Shown piece after piece: positions 50,979-59,421 of a DNA stretch of 64,000 bases. The DNA lies in IMG/VR virus record IMGVR_UViG_3300009481_000012, positions 1 through 64,000 of that record; one strand, written 5' to 3'. Position 1 is the stretch's first letter; each line of letters starts with the position of its first letter. The position numbers and the translations under genes are program-made. The DNA comes from a virus. A model generated the notes under the pieces. The model was given only the letters and a program-made list of their open reading frames with translations, was not told the origin of the DNA and made no database searches.

Positions 50979-52252
50979 TAAATTTCATCCTCTGTGGGGG
51001 CGTCCCCATTTATATCTTCCTCTGCACTGGGTCTACCTCCTTGAGTAGGGTCGGTAGCGCTACCAGTAATGTTTTGAGGAATTCTAATACTATCTGAGTC
51101 GCCTTCTTCAAGTTTTGGGAATCTTAATCCTCGTCTTGCCTCATTCGGAGTGATTATTCCCGTGTTAACCAACGTTGAATAATAAATCGCTTGAGTTCTA
51201 TTATCAGGTTGTAAAGATAGTATAGCAGTTTTATCGGGTCTTATGCTAATGTTATTATTAAAGAAATGAGAAAAAGCACTACAAAATTGCTCTAAAATAG
51301 GTAATACTGTGTGGTTATAGAATAAAACCTGATTAGCTTGTATATTCGCGTTATTGCCACTTTTTAACATTACGTAAGGTACTCCAAGAGCTTTAGCCAT
51401 ATCTTGTTGAATTCTTTCAATAGAGTTTTCAAAATCTAATTCATTAAAATTTATTTGAGAAAACTTATCAATTTTTAGTCCACCATCTAAAATTGCAGGA
51501 GAACGAGCGCCATTAAATAAACTTGTGTAACTCTGTCTCCAAGATTCTAAAAGTCTATATTTAATTTTTTGGCTTAAAACATTGTCTGTTGTAAGAACAA
51601 AACCAGGAACAGCATTATTTTTAAAGAACTGTCTTTGAAAGTTAATCATATAATAATACAATTCGAAAAGTCTTTCTAGTGGGCGAAGCCTACTATAGCC
51701 TCTAAATATACTTTCTTCATTTTCACTCTTAACATGAATTATTTCATTAGGTAAAAACTGAATAGCCTCAGACTTTCTAGCCTTACCGTATCCAAACAAA
51801 TCTGACTCGCTTTGGTTTCTTAAAAGATAATTATAGTGAGAAACGAAAGCTCTTTCATCAGGAACGATCTCCATATCATTAGCAGGAATTACATAAACCG
51901 CACCACCTTCTTGATCTTTATCGTAATAAAAAAAAGCGTTACCATCTAGAAAAAAATCTAGAAAAGCACGCCTAAATAATCTGACCCTATCTTCAAAAGG
52001 ATTTGGTTTATTTTGTAAAAGTTTATGAACTTTCTTAGAAGGAGAACCTCCTTCAATAACAAGAGGCACCTCAATTAAAGCATTAATAACTATATCTACA
52101 GAACGATGAACAATTTCAATCTCTCTATAAGCTTTTTCAAAGTCTACAATATTTTCAGGACTTGAAAAAGGCTCCTGAGCAGCGATAGATGGCTGAATAG
52201 GATTAAGTTTTTCTGAAAGATATTGTCTCCATGCCGGAACACCCTGTGCCAT
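50978..52252 (-). CDS. Portal protein, HK97 family
   Basis: A 424-residue protein with KAYREIEIVHRSVDIVINAL, then RRAFLDFFLDGNAFFYYDKD, then the long stem/crown region IQQDMAKALGVPYVMLKSGN and LQPDNRTQAIYYSTLVNTGI, then TPNEARRGLRFPKLEEGDS near the end. This is the order of HK97-type portals, including the NEAR motif in TPNEARR. The dodecameric portal is the DNA entry ring and procapsid nucleator. It overlaps the protease-capsid start by one base, and follows an HNH gene after 3 nt. The length is normal for the family. Confidence 0.92.
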   Translation of the reverse strand: MAQGVPAWRQYLSEKLNPIQPSIAAQEPFSSPENIVDFEKAYREIEIVHRSVDIVINALIEVPLVIEGGSPSKKVHKLLQNKPNPFEDRVRLFRRAFLDFFLDGNAFFYYDKDQEGGAVYVIPANDMEIVPDERAFVSHYNYLLRNQSESDLFGYGKARKSEAIQFLPNEIIHVKSENEESIFRGYSRLRPLERLFELYYYMINFQRQFFKNNAVPGFVLTTDNVLSQKIKYRLLESWRQSYTSLFNGARSPAILDGGLKIDKFSQINFNELDFENSIERIQQDMAKALGVPYVMLKSGNNANIQANQVLFYNHTVLPILEQFCSAFSHFFNNNISIRPDKTAILSLQPDNRTQAIYYSTLVNTGIITPNEARRGLRFPKLEEGDSDSIRIPQNITGSATDPTQGGRPSAEEDINGDAPTEDEI

Positions 52253-52255
52253 TTT

Positions 52256-52621
52256 TTAATTTTTCTCCTTTTGGATTTCAACCCATTTTTTTACTTTTGT
52301 TACCATTAGATTGTCATATCTTTGCCCAAATATATTATGTAATCTTTCGTGATGACTTTTACATAAAGTTAAAGCATTATCGTTAGATAGTTCCCAAAAA
52401 TAATCTTCTTCAAATTGTTCTCTATAGACAGTTATTTCTTCTACAGTATTTATTTCTTTTATGTTATTTTTCACACACCAAGAATTAAATAATTCAGAAA
52501 CACTATAAAGATGGTGAAACTCTAGTTTGTCCTTTGAGCCACAAATATAACAATTATCTGTTTTTTGATAACGTTTTTTCAAATAATCTCTAATATATTT
52601 TACAGGAAATCTTTTTAACAT
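52256..52621 (-). CDS. HNH endonuclease
   Basis: A 121-residue protein with a zinc-HNH core: CYICG (24-28), LEFHHLY (His-His at 36-37, catalytic), and late NALTLCKSHHERLH, completing a CxxC...C..H site. HNH proteins beside the large terminase are widespread in HK97-like phages and assist cos cleavage during packaging. It could instead be a free-standing homing endonuclease, but the position between TerL/GT and portal favours packaging. Confidence 0.85.
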   Translation of the reverse strand: MLKRFPVKYIRDYLKKRYQKTDNCYICGSKDKLEFHHLYSVSELFNSWCVKNNIKEINTVEEITVYREQFEEDYFWELSNDNALTLCKSHHERLHNIFGQRYDNLMVTKVKKWVEIQKEKN

Positions 52622-52633
52622 ACCAGATAAATT

Positions 52634-53299
52634 TTACTTACTTTGTTCGTAGTGTAGCTTTTTAAAATCTTCTATTATTTTCCACCTCATTTTAGCGTGA
52701 TCAGGGTGTTTATTTAACCCAACATCTTTTTCGGGTAATAAAGTAACCTCTGTTGCAATAGTTCTGTGTTTACTTTTAAAATAGTGAGAAAAAGCTAAAG
52801 AAACTAGTAAATCGTCTCCTCTTTTTATTCTTCCCCAAGGCTTAATATAAGTATCAAATACTTTTCTTAAACTATCATTATCTACCGCTAAACAAGACCC
52901 TACAGCATAGTCCACTTTCTTATCTACGCACCAAACATCAATTAAGTCTTCGTACTTTTTAGCGTTGTTACTATTTTTACCATACACACTTATAAGAGAT
53001 TTGGGAAATTCAGCTACATTCTTTCTTAATTTAAATAAGCAATGTTTAGTAGGTAAAATATCATCATCTAATATGATAGAATATTTAGATTTAGATTTAG
53101 CTGCCCAATACCAACGCTCAATACACCACTTATTTTCTTTATTATTATGAAAAAGAACTTTTGATATTTCAAGATTGTTTTTCTGTCCATTATTTACTAC
53201 CACAATAGGCATAAAACCTTGAAAACGATAGACAATTCTTAAAACATTTTCTAATCTTTTATAATTTAGTATGATTAATTGAGTGTCTCTCATAATCAT
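52634..53299 (-). CDS. GT-A glycosyltransferase, GT64/exostosin-like
   Basis: A 221-residue protein. MRDTQLIILNYKRLENVLRI, then PIVVVNNG, then CIERWYWAAKSKSKYSIILD with DDD following (metal-binding DxD in ILDDDILP), then VDYAVGSCLAVDNDSL and GDDLLVSLAFSHYF. This is the GT-A fold order of EXTL2/GT64-like enzymes, with donor DxD and a late catalytic acidic pair. It is inserted between terminase and HNH with an ATGA overlap, inside the packaging block. Its acceptor may be a capsid or portal protein or a host glycan; unknown. Confidence 0.75.
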   Translation of the reverse strand: MIMRDTQLIILNYKRLENVLRIVYRFQGFMPIVVVNNGQKNNLEISKVLFHNNKENKWCIERWYWAAKSKSKYSIILDDDILPTKHCLFKLRKNVAEFPKSLISVYGKNSNNAKKYEDLIDVWCVDKKVDYAVGSCLAVDNDSLRKVFDTYIKPWGRIKRGDDLLVSLAFSHYFKSKHRTIATEVTLLPEKDVGLNKHPDHAKMRWKIIEDFKKLHYEQSK

Positions 53300-54567
53300 G
53301 ATGCAGCAAATATCCCAACAGAGCGTTTTTGGTGAGTATAAATTGCGTACCTAATAGCATCACTAGCATGAGATGCCCAATCGTGTACAGGTTTCGGATT
53401 TTCAGTCCTAGGATTCCATTTATAACTACTTACTGAAGAGTAACAATGTGCGCATTTATTTACATCAAACTGTATACGGTCATTCTCTACTAAAACTTGT
53501 ACTGCGGCAATTCCATCATTAACTGACTTTATAGCATTTTCACAATAAATATCATAGTCGTATGCTAAATCTGCTTTAAGTTGTTGAGCAGCACTATCAA
53601 TGTATATAGAGTCTATACCCCACTCATCTATTTTTTCTTGAATTTCTTCTGCAAGACTGCTGGTGGTAGTTTCGTTTGATACATACTCATCTAATAAATA
53701 AAAAGTATCTCCATCTGTCGCTATCACCACAAAAACATTTTCATCTCTGTACCCAACATCTAATCCTGCTATAAATTCAAACCTTCTGTCTCTAGGTTGT
53801 ATATTAGAAAGATCAAGTAAGTGTTTGTCTTCACTTAATTCATAAACCTGTTGTTCTGTTGTTGTCCATTCACACTCATACTCTTGAGCAAATAACTTTC
53901 TAGTAGACGATCTTCTAGCTTCTTCTATGTCTTTTTCTTGTAAGAGATTGTTAGACCTCCAAGTATGTAAACCACTTCCCCACTCAGGAAACTCATTATC
54001 TTCTCCTCGTAAAAAGTAAGAGTATAAATAGTTACCTTTTCCTCTTGGGGTAGATATAAACAACGCTCTAGAATCTTCAAAAGTTGATAGCGCAGGTCTT
54101 AAGTCTCTAGTAAAATATTCATCATCATCAATAATAGCTGCCTCATCTACAATTAGTAAATTAGCTGCTCTTCCTACCAAACTATCTCTATTATTGGCAC
54201 TTAGTAGCCTAAAAGTAGATCCGTTTATAAGTTTTACGACTTTATCTTTTTGATTAAACCTATCTACTTCAATCTGTAGATTTTTAATAATATCAGTAGT
54301 ATAATCCCAAATAATTGAAGATAGTGAAAAATTTGGAGCAACGATCATCACTTGTTGATTAGGTTCAAGTAACTTTGCAAAAGCTAAAACAGCTGCTCCT
54401 AAGCTCTTTCCTGTTCTTCTTGCGGAAATATGAACCCAAAAACGATGCTCATCTAACCCTGTAGCCATGTCCCATTGGCTATTATTAAAGGCTATTCCGT
54501 TGTGTTCATTAACAATAAGTTTAGTTAGTAGCCTTTCGATAGGTATTCTAAAATAACTTTCTGACAT
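53296..54567 (-). CDS. Terminase large subunit
   Basis: A 423-residue packaging motor. ATPase: ISARRTGKS (Walker A, 47-55), LLIVDEAA (Walker B, 137-143), ISTPRGKGN (coupling motif). RNase H-like nuclease: FIAGLDVGYRDE (first Asp), SIYIDSAAQQLKADLAY (second) and HASDAIRYA (third). Length and order are typical. It would move DNA through the portal and cut concatemers. The small subunit is 4.4 kb upstream in the same operon, separated by fibre genes, which is unusual. Confidence 0.95.
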   Translation of the reverse strand: MSESYFRIPIERLLTKLIVNEHNGIAFNNSQWDMATGLDEHRFWVHISARRTGKSLGAAVLAFAKLLEPNQQVMIVAPNFSLSSIIWDYTTDIIKNLQIEVDRFNQKDKVVKLINGSTFRLLSANNRDSLVGRAANLLIVDEAAIIDDDEYFTRDLRPALSTFEDSRALFISTPRGKGNYLYSYFLRGEDNEFPEWGSGLHTWRSNNLLQEKDIEEARRSSTRKLFAQEYECEWTTTEQQVYELSEDKHLLDLSNIQPRDRRFEFIAGLDVGYRDENVFVVIATDGDTFYLLDEYVSNETTTSSLAEEIQEKIDEWGIDSIYIDSAAQQLKADLAYDYDIYCENAIKSVNDGIAAVQVLVENDRIQFDVNKCAHCYSSVSSYKWNPRTENPKPVHDWASHASDAIRYAIYTHQKRSVGIFAAS

Positions 54568-54586
54568 TTCCCCTCAAGTCTTTTCT

Positions 54587-54886
54587 CTAGCCCCACTTTA
54601 TATTACTAAATGCTGCGAGTGCCGCTATAATAGCTGCTACAGTTGTTCCTACAAAAAACAAAGTCCGTAAACTTGTTTTACCTTGTGTTGCTAGTGTTTT
54701 TAATTCTAAAATTTCTTTGTGTACCGAATCAAGCTTTTCTTCATAAGAAGTAAAAGTACTTAATATATTTTCATATCTTTCTTCACAAACGGCTTCGTGA
54801 GTGCTCAAGTGAGTTTTAGTCTCTTGAGAACGCTCATGTAGTACGTTAATGTCTTTTTCAAAATGAGACTTCAGTTCATCGGACAT
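54587..54886 (-). CDS. Coiled-coil membrane protein (XhlA/holin-accessory-like)
   Basis: A 99-residue protein with an N-terminal amphipathic helix (HFEKDINVLHERSQETKTHL, YEEKLDSVHKEILELKTLA), a single membrane segment LFFVGTTVAAIIAALAAF, and a short tail. This coil-plus-C-terminal-TM layout resembles XhlA-like haemolysin/holin accessory proteins. It is the best candidate for a lysis-related protein here, but it lies between a collar protein and TerL with no endolysin next to it, so the role is uncertain. Confidence 0.5.
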   Translation of the reverse strand: MSDELKSHFEKDINVLHERSQETKTHLSTHEAVCEERYENILSTFTSYEEKLDSVHKEILELKTLATQGKTSLRTLFFVGTTVAAIIAALAAFSNIKWG

Positions 54887-54898
54887 TACACTATTACC

Positions 54899-55711
54899 CT
54901 ACTCTTTAATATAGAAATTTACAACAGCTGTTGGAAAAATCATATTAGGAGTAATAGCTGCGTGAGCTGCTACCGCTGTTACAGCTGTTGCCTGCGAGGA
55001 GTCTTTAGCTGATGTAGCAAACGTGGCAGTTGTTAAACTGTGTGCTGCAATCGAAGTTGATTCTGAAGCTTTTACGGAACTTGCAGACATCGAACCAGTC
55101 ATGGTTCCCAAAGTGTTGTTATTTGTACCCTTTCCGAGAAGTAATCTATCTTTTAAGTCTGGAATAGCAAAGGTGTTGTTTCCGTTTCCAGCACCAAATC
55201 CAGTACCAATAGCATTAAATAATCTCGAGTATGTTGTTCTAAGAGGTGTTGCACCATCACAAAGTAAGTAACCATTTGGGGTGGCCGTAGCGCCGGATGC
55301 TATGATAGTTCCTGCAGGAACTAGTTCTGCTGCGACTCCTTGCACATTAGCCTGGGTTAGTCCCCCAATTGTTGTTGCAATTGTAGATACATTGGCTGTG
55401 CCTCTAATATCTAAATTGAACCCGCTAGTAGCTGAAGCATCTCCCATTATAAGATTAGCTACTCCTGTAGCACTTACTCTAATAACGGCATTTGCAGGTG
55501 TTCCAAAACTCGTTGTACTTGCTGCAGGGTTAGTATTTCCGGAAAGACCTAAGTCTCCTCCTTCAACGGGAACAAGAATTCCTCCTGCAGTACTGCCGTC
55601 GTGAATCCTGATCTGATCTAAATCAGTATCAACCGACAATTCACCTACAGCACCTGTAAAGGAGTTGTTTTGTGAAGTTGTTCCTCTTCGTAGTTGTAAT
55701 TGAGTTGGCAT
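54899..55711 (-). CDS. Tail fibre/collar protein with Mtd-like N-terminus
   Basis: A 270-residue protein. N-terminus MPTQLQLRRGTTSQNNSFTG, then GELSVDTDLDQIRIHDG, is the small beta-prism motif found at the start of Mtd-like and other fibre proteins. It is followed by an FNLDIRGTANVS module, then a tail collar domain (TPNGYLLCDGATPLRTTYS, GNGNNTFAIPDLKDRLLLGK), and an end nearly identical to the collar protein at 22874-23914. It lies in the fibre cluster between TerS and TerL. Confidence 0.8.
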   Translation of the reverse strand: MPTQLQLRRGTTSQNNSFTGAVGELSVDTDLDQIRIHDGSTAGGILVPVEGGDLGLSGNTNPAASTTSFGTPANAVIRVSATGVANLIMGDASATSGFNLDIRGTANVSTIATTIGGLTQANVQGVAAELVPAGTIIASGATATPNGYLLCDGATPLRTTYSRLFNAIGTGFGAGNGNNTFAIPDLKDRLLLGKGTNNNTLGTMTGSMSASSVKASESTSIAAHSLTTATFATSAKDSSQATAVTAVAAHAAITPNMIFPTAVVNFYIKE

Positions 55712-55728
55712 TTTTTAATTCTCCTTAA

Positions 55729-56901
55729 TTATGACAGAGCGCCTTGATCTGCTGTTCCTAATTGTCTTGATGGGTCTGTTAATAAATCTAATACTGTTAA
55801 TGCGCTAGTGGCAATATTAAAAGCGTCGTTAGTACCGCCAGTAACCGCTCCACAATCATGATTAGACCCTAATATTGTTACAGGGTTTGTAGTGGTACTA
55901 ATAGTAGTAAAGCTTAAAGTACCTGACCCATCAGTTACTAGTGCTTGTCCATCACTACCATCTGCTGTTGGCATAGATAGCGCAACACTGTTTGTTGTTA
56001 AAATAAGTTTGCTTCCGTCAGATGAAATAGATTCACCCGCATCATGAAATTGTAGTGTAGGGGAACCTCCAGTATCTGTTAGTTTTAGTCCTGTATTGTG
56101 AACGTGTTCTAAAACAATTTCGTCATTTCCACCAAAAGAAATCGTAGCTCCATCATGCTGAAGTTCCAAATCTTGGGTGAGAGTAACATCTCCATCCGAG
56201 CCAATTGCAATTGCGTCTCCATCTGTAGCAGAACCAATAGTACCTGCATCAGGTACGGTAATATTACCGGCAAAAGTTATATTCCCATTACCAGCAATTC
56301 CAATTGCGGTAGGGGTAGTTGCAGAGCCAATGGTTCCTGTGTCTTTAATTACTAAATCATCTACAAAGGTTACGACACCTGTTGAAGCAATTGTAATTGC
56401 TCCAGCAGAACTTGCAACACCAATCGTACCACCATCTTTGATTAGAATATCGTCTTTAAATGTTACGATGCCGTCAGAGGCAACTGTCATTGCATCTACG
56501 GCAGATGCGGCGCCTATTGTTCCACCATCTTTAATTAGTATATCATCTGCAAATGTTACAATACCTGTGGAGGCAATCTGCATTGCAGCTGTAGAACTAG
56601 CAGAACCGATGTTACCATCATCAGGAACAATTACACCGCCATCAGCAGAAAGCGTGATAGTGGTGGCAGAAATTGCTCCTGTATTAGCAGTTCCTCGAAC
56701 GTCAAGAGTGTGTCCAGAAGTTACAGCAGTTGCTCCAACAATAGCATTTGTTGTGGCTAATACTGTACCAATAACATGAGCGTTAGCGGAAGGATTCTCA
56801 AGTCCTCCAAGAGTAATTCTGTTTTGTGTTGCGTGTACATTAGCTACATTAGTAACGTCTGCACCTAGTCCACCTAGAAACTTATCAACTCTAGTTACCA
56901 T
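55729..56901 (-). CDS. Tail fibre-like protein with five 31-residue repeats
   Basis: A 390-residue protein. An RGTANTGA module near residue 70 is followed by tandem 31-residue repeats of the form ILIKDGGTIG.AS..DAMTVASDGIVTFKDD (about 90-244), then QHDGATISFGGNDEIVLEHV and a C-terminal region TTNPVTILGSNHDCG. The regular strand-turn period indicates a trimeric beta-structured shaft. It shares modules with the 20540 fibre and the 54899 collar protein. Confidence 0.7.
   Translation of the reverse strand: MVTRVDKFLGGLGADVTNVANVHATQNRITLGGLENPSANAHVIGTVLATTNAIVGATAVTSGHTLDVRGTANTGAISATTITLSADGGVIVPDDGNIGSASSTAAMQIASTGIVTFADDILIKDGGTIGAASAVDAMTVASDGIVTFKDDILIKDGGTIGVASSAGAITIASTGVVTFVDDLVIKDTGTIGSATTPTAIGIAGNGNITFAGNITVPDAGTIGSATDGDAIAIGSDGDVTLTQDLELQHDGATISFGGNDEIVLEHVHNTGLKLTDTGGSPTLQFHDAGESISSDGSKLILTTNSVALSMPTADGSDGQALVTDGSGTLSFTTISTTTNPVTILGSNHDCGAVTGGTNDAFNIATSALTVLDLLTDPSRQLGTADQGALS
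56170..56634 (-). repeat. Tandem 93-bp coding repeats in fibre gene
   Basis: Five diverged copies of a 93-bp (31-codon) unit encoding the GTIG...DAM.VASDGIVTFKDD module. Copies differ by substitutions rather than length. Length variation by recombination between units would alter fibre length. Confidence 0.7.
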
Positions 56902-57033
56902 TTACTTTTTCCTTTTTCGGGTAGCAGCCTTGACATACCTTTGATTTTTTTTCATAGATTGTGTGGGCTTAGAACGTACAATACCCCCTCTTACAGGTTG
57001 TAGTTTTTTATGAGCAGGTCCTTTATGCGGCAT
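56902..57033 (-). CDS. Small basic protein, 43 residues
   Basis: ATG 57033 to TAA 56902. Product MPHKGPAHKKLQPVRGGIVR, then SKPTQSMKKNQRYVKAATRK and on to a basic end: about one third Lys/Arg, no acidic residues. TAATG overlap with the upstream basic protein; the fibre ATG follows immediately. Fits the pattern of small basic late proteins; likely nucleic-acid binding, unproven. Confidence 0.6.
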   Translation of the reverse strand: MPHKGPAHKKLQPVRGGIVRSKPTQSMKKNQRYVKAATRKRKK

Positions 57034-57260
57034 TATCTATATTTCCTAGAAACTAAATGTTTAAAAGGAGTTTTATCTGCACAAAATTCTTCCTCATTCA
57101 TTCCTGTAGGACGGCGACCTACGGCTTTAGTCACCATACGTCCAAGAGGCGTATAAAAAACACACCAAGGTTGTGTCTTTTTCCGTTTAGTATCACGACT
57201 CATAGTCTGCCAACGAGCAGGCCCATAGTCTGATTTGGGAATTCGTTTCATTTTTGCCAT
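57033..57260 (-). CDS. Small basic protein, 75 residues
   Basis: A 75-residue protein, MAKMKRIPKSDYGPARWQTM then RDTKRKKTQPWCVFYTPLGR, MVTKAVGRRPTGMNEEEFCA and a basic end. Two Cys may be structural. It follows the 66-bp gap containing a possible promoter (57269-57297) and is coupled by TAATG to a second basic gene. No family recognised; like its neighbours it may coat DNA or act in virion assembly. Confidence 0.6.
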   Translation of the reverse strand: MAKMKRIPKSDYGPARWQTMSRDTKRKKTQPWCVFYTPLGRMVTKAVGRRPTGMNEEEFCADKTPFKHLVSRKYR

Positions 57261-57268
57261 AATACTTT

Positions 57269-57297
57269 ATCCTACTAGAAATATATCAAGGTGTCAA
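57269..57297 (-). promoter_or_regulatory. Possible leftward promoter with perfect -35
   Basis: Minus strand: TTGACA (57297-57292), 17 nt, TAGGAT (57274-57269), 8 nt before the ATG at 57260. The -10 overlaps AGGA, which is also the best ribosome site, so the two readings compete. If used as a promoter the leader would be almost absent. Confidence 0.35.
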
Positions 57298-57326
57298 TCT
57301 TAATTTTGTAAACTCTCTAATAAACT

Positions 57327-58241
57327 TTAAAATTTGCGTATTTCTAACTCAAGACCTGAAGCCAACGTAGCATCTTTAAATTGTACATTGTGGGTAGAGT
57401 TTCCCAAAACATAGTTATTTTCGCCTTGATACACGCCACTTAAATAAACTAATACTTTATCTATATCACTCGTTGCCCCGCCCGTTGCATAGCTATTTGC
57501 CGTTGAAGTAGTATGAAGAATATTAGCTGCGGTAACAGCAGGGGAAGAAGAAGCAATACCTGCCGCAAGATCAGCTGCATTACTTGTAGAAGATTTAGCA
57601 TCTAATTGAGTTTGAATTGCATCAGAAACTCCATCTAAGTGTCCAAGCTCTGTAGCAGTAACAGCACTTATAGCTATCTTACCAGCGCCGTTTGTTACCA
57701 TTGCTCTAGAGGCAGTTAAGTCACCTGTTAATACTGTAGATATAGCTCCAACAACGTTAGCAGCTCTTCTAGCTTCAATAGCTGTTTGTTCTGTTACGTT
57801 AGCAACTCTTCTAGCTTCTACAGCTGTAACGATTGTAGCGTTAGCAGTTATCCTAGCTTGTAACGCTGTATCTTCGTTAGTTGAAATAGTTACGTTAGCA
57901 GCTCTTCTAGCTTCAATAGCTGTCTGCTCTGTTACGTTAGCAACTCTTCTAGCTTCAATAGCAGTAACGGTTGCAGCATTAGCAGTTATTCTAGCCTGTA
58001 ACGCTGTGTCCTCATTAGTCATGATAGTTACGTTAGCAGCTCTTCTAGCTTCAATAGCTGTTTGTTCTGTTACGTTAGCAACTCTTCTAGTTTCTACATC
58101 ACCAGAAAAAGCAGTCACTGCCTCTGCAAGTGTCATTTTTTTAGTTTGGTCGGCACTAACGTCTACAACAACAAAAACGTCTGTATCAACGGAATCTGTT
58201 GCTGATAGCGCTGTTAGGTCTGTGATTTTTACGTTAGCCAT
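57327..58241 (-). CDS. Tail fibre protein with 46-residue coiled-coil repeats
   Basis: A 304-residue protein. N-terminus ITDLTALSATDSVDTDVFVV is a common fibre attachment motif. Residues 52-163 are 2.4 copies of a 46-residue repeat (RRVANVTEQTAIEARRAANV, TNEDTALQARITANA), a heptad-like helical shaft. A C-terminal globular domain (DKVLVYLSGVYQGENNYVLG, GLELEIRKF) resembles the end of the fibre at 20540. Probably a trimeric fibre; its two C-terminal homologues suggest a shared trimer-cap or receptor module. Confidence 0.75.
   Translation of the reverse strand: MANVKITDLTALSATDSVDTDVFVVVDVSADQTKKMTLAEAVTAFSGDVETRRVANVTEQTAIEARRAANVTIMTNEDTALQARITANAATVTAIEARRVANVTEQTAIEARRAANVTISTNEDTALQARITANATIVTAVEARRVANVTEQTAIEARRAANVVGAISTVLTGDLTASRAMVTNGAGKIAISAVTATELGHLDGVSDAIQTQLDAKSSTSNAADLAAGIASSSPAVTAANILHTTSTANSYATGGATSDIDKVLVYLSGVYQGENNYVLGNSTHNVQFKDATLASGLELEIRKF
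57753..58088 (-). repeat. 138-bp tandem coding repeat in fibre gene
   Basis: About 2.4 copies of a 138-bp unit (46 codons), nearly identical at DNA level, e.g. the 20-mer CTGTTACGTTAGCAACTCTT recurs in each. Shorter 42-bp sub-repeats (14 codons, ARR.ANVTEQTAIE) are nested inside. High DNA identity implies recent duplication or ongoing gene conversion. Confidence 0.85.
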
Positions 58242-58254
58242 TTATGTTCTCTCT

Positions 58255-58629
58255 TTATGGGACTAGCTGCTCTGATGCTATAATATCTCCACCTTGTGTT
58301 AATAAGAAACCTCCATCTTGGGCAGTGAGCCTAAATAACGCAGGGTCTAATCCATTTCCTGCAATGCCTCTATTGTTTTGCGTTAGCAAGACATTATTGT
58401 CTTGTGTTAATAGTAGATCTAGGGGATCAGGTATTAGATCAGACGTAATATCATTTGGTTCAAAAAGTATTAACGCAGGCTCACCGGGGTCAGCCCTAAG
58501 TTGTTGTCCTCTTAAAATTCTTCCATCTTGCGTAGTTATATATAAAAAATCTTGTTGTTGTTGCGTAGAAGCTGCGGTTCTAGCAATAGACGCAAGAGTA
58601 ATACCTAGACCTGAGCCAAGACCAGCCAT
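58255..58629 (-). CDS. Hypothetical virion protein, 124 residues
   Basis: A 124-residue protein starting MAGLGSGLGITLASIARTAA, then QQQQ, then repeated LLTQ..N/G turns (DLLLTQDNNVLLTQNN, FRLTAQDGGFLLTQGGDI). The short repeat suggests a small beta-solenoid. It lies between a TerS-proximal structural gene and a fibre gene, overlapping the former by one base. Function not recognised; likely virion surface or fibre accessory. Confidence 0.6.
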   Translation of the reverse strand: MAGLGSGLGITLASIARTAASTQQQQDFLYITTQDGRILRGQQLRADPGEPALILFEPNDITSDLIPDPLDLLLTQDNNVLLTQNNRGIAGNGLDPALFRLTAQDGGFLLTQGGDIIASEQLVP

Positions 58630-58979
58630 TATTCTCTCTCGCTTATATACACTATTCCTGTCGAGCTAACTGCTATAAAAGAAGCATGAGTATGATAATC
58701 CACAGTGCTAGATATATCTGTGCCTAGTGCCATATCCAAAGGCACATTTGCGGGAATATAATGACTACTAGAAGTAGCAGTTACACTAGAATCGCCAGTA
58801 GCAAAATGCATAGGCTCATCACAAGTAACTGTAATCACTTGAATTCCACTAGTAAACGCAGAAGTTCTTTGTGCTGTAGAGGAGGTTACAGAAGTTAGCT
58901 TTTGTGCCCCACTATCCCTAAACCGTAAAACCGGAATAGGTGCTCCAGCAGAATCTCTAGGTTGTTTAGCCGTTGCCAT
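58629..58979 (-). CDS. Hypothetical structural protein, 116 residues
   Basis: A 116-residue Ser/Thr/Ala-rich protein (LRFRDSGAQKLTSVTSSTAQ, SGIQVITVTCDEPMHFATGD, STVDYHTHASFIAVSSTGIV). Beta-rich with no charged helices: looks like a head-decoration or fibre-base protein. Its start lies inside the TerS gene (14-nt overlap). Decoration proteins are often encoded near the capsid, but this one is beside TerS and fibres, so the assignment is open. Confidence 0.55.
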   Translation of the reverse strand: MATAKQPRDSAGAPIPVLRFRDSGAQKLTSVTSSTAQRTSAFTSGIQVITVTCDEPMHFATGDSSVTATSSSHYIPANVPLDMALGTDISSTVDYHTHASFIAVSSTGIVYISERE

Positions 58980-59421
58980 TGAACAAATCCTTCATGAGCT
59001 TGTCATAATTATTAATTTGCACCGCTACTTGAGGACTTGCTTTTTTAGGTTTAGCTGTTTCTTCCAGCTCGTTAAGATGTTTCATCCAATCTAACAAATC
59101 TCTCTTAGACCAGACTCCAGATTCTAGAGCATCTTGCACTTTTTGTTCTATCACTTGGTTGACAAGTTTCATACGGCGCACACGATTTAAGTATCCTTGT
59201 GTTACATAAACATTATCAATATATTTACGTACATCATCTTTGTCCAAAACGGCAGCTACTCTATCTTGAGAAACGCCATACTCTTTAGCAATTTTATCCA
59301 CCCCTTCTCCTGCCAAATAATCATTAGCGATAGCGAGAAGAACTGGATCAAGCTTGGGAGTTTCCAGACTTTTATTTAGTGCATCTACATCGTGTTTAGG
59401 TGCCAGTACTTCTTGTGTCAT
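58966..59421 (-). CDS. Terminase small subunit
   Basis: A 151-residue helical protein. Residues 30-60, IANDYLAGEGVDKIAKEYGV followed by SQDRVAAVLDKDDV, form a helix-turn-helix, then a helical oligomerisation region (YLNRVRRMKLVNQVIEQKVQ, LLDWMKHLNELEET). This is the TerS layout (Terminase_2/HTH type), recognising pac or cos DNA and delivering it to TerL. Not adjacent to TerL, which is 4.4 kb downstream past six genes. Confidence 0.8.
   Translation of the reverse strand: MTQEVLAPKHDVDALNKSLETPKLDPVLLAIANDYLAGEGVDKIAKEYGVSQDRVAAVLDKDDVRKYIDNVYVTQGYLNRVRRMKLVNQVIEQKVQDALESGVWSKRDLLDWMKHLNELEETAKPKKASPQVAVQINNYDKLMKDLFNGNG

Noticed and set aside
56170-56634. Regular repeats read as a CRISPR array
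   Set aside because: Units are 93 bp, diverged, coding in frame and without spacer structure.
57753-58088. 138-bp repeats as an origin or phage attachment region
   Set aside because: Fully coding heptad-like fibre shaft; no integrase or AT-rich iteron features.
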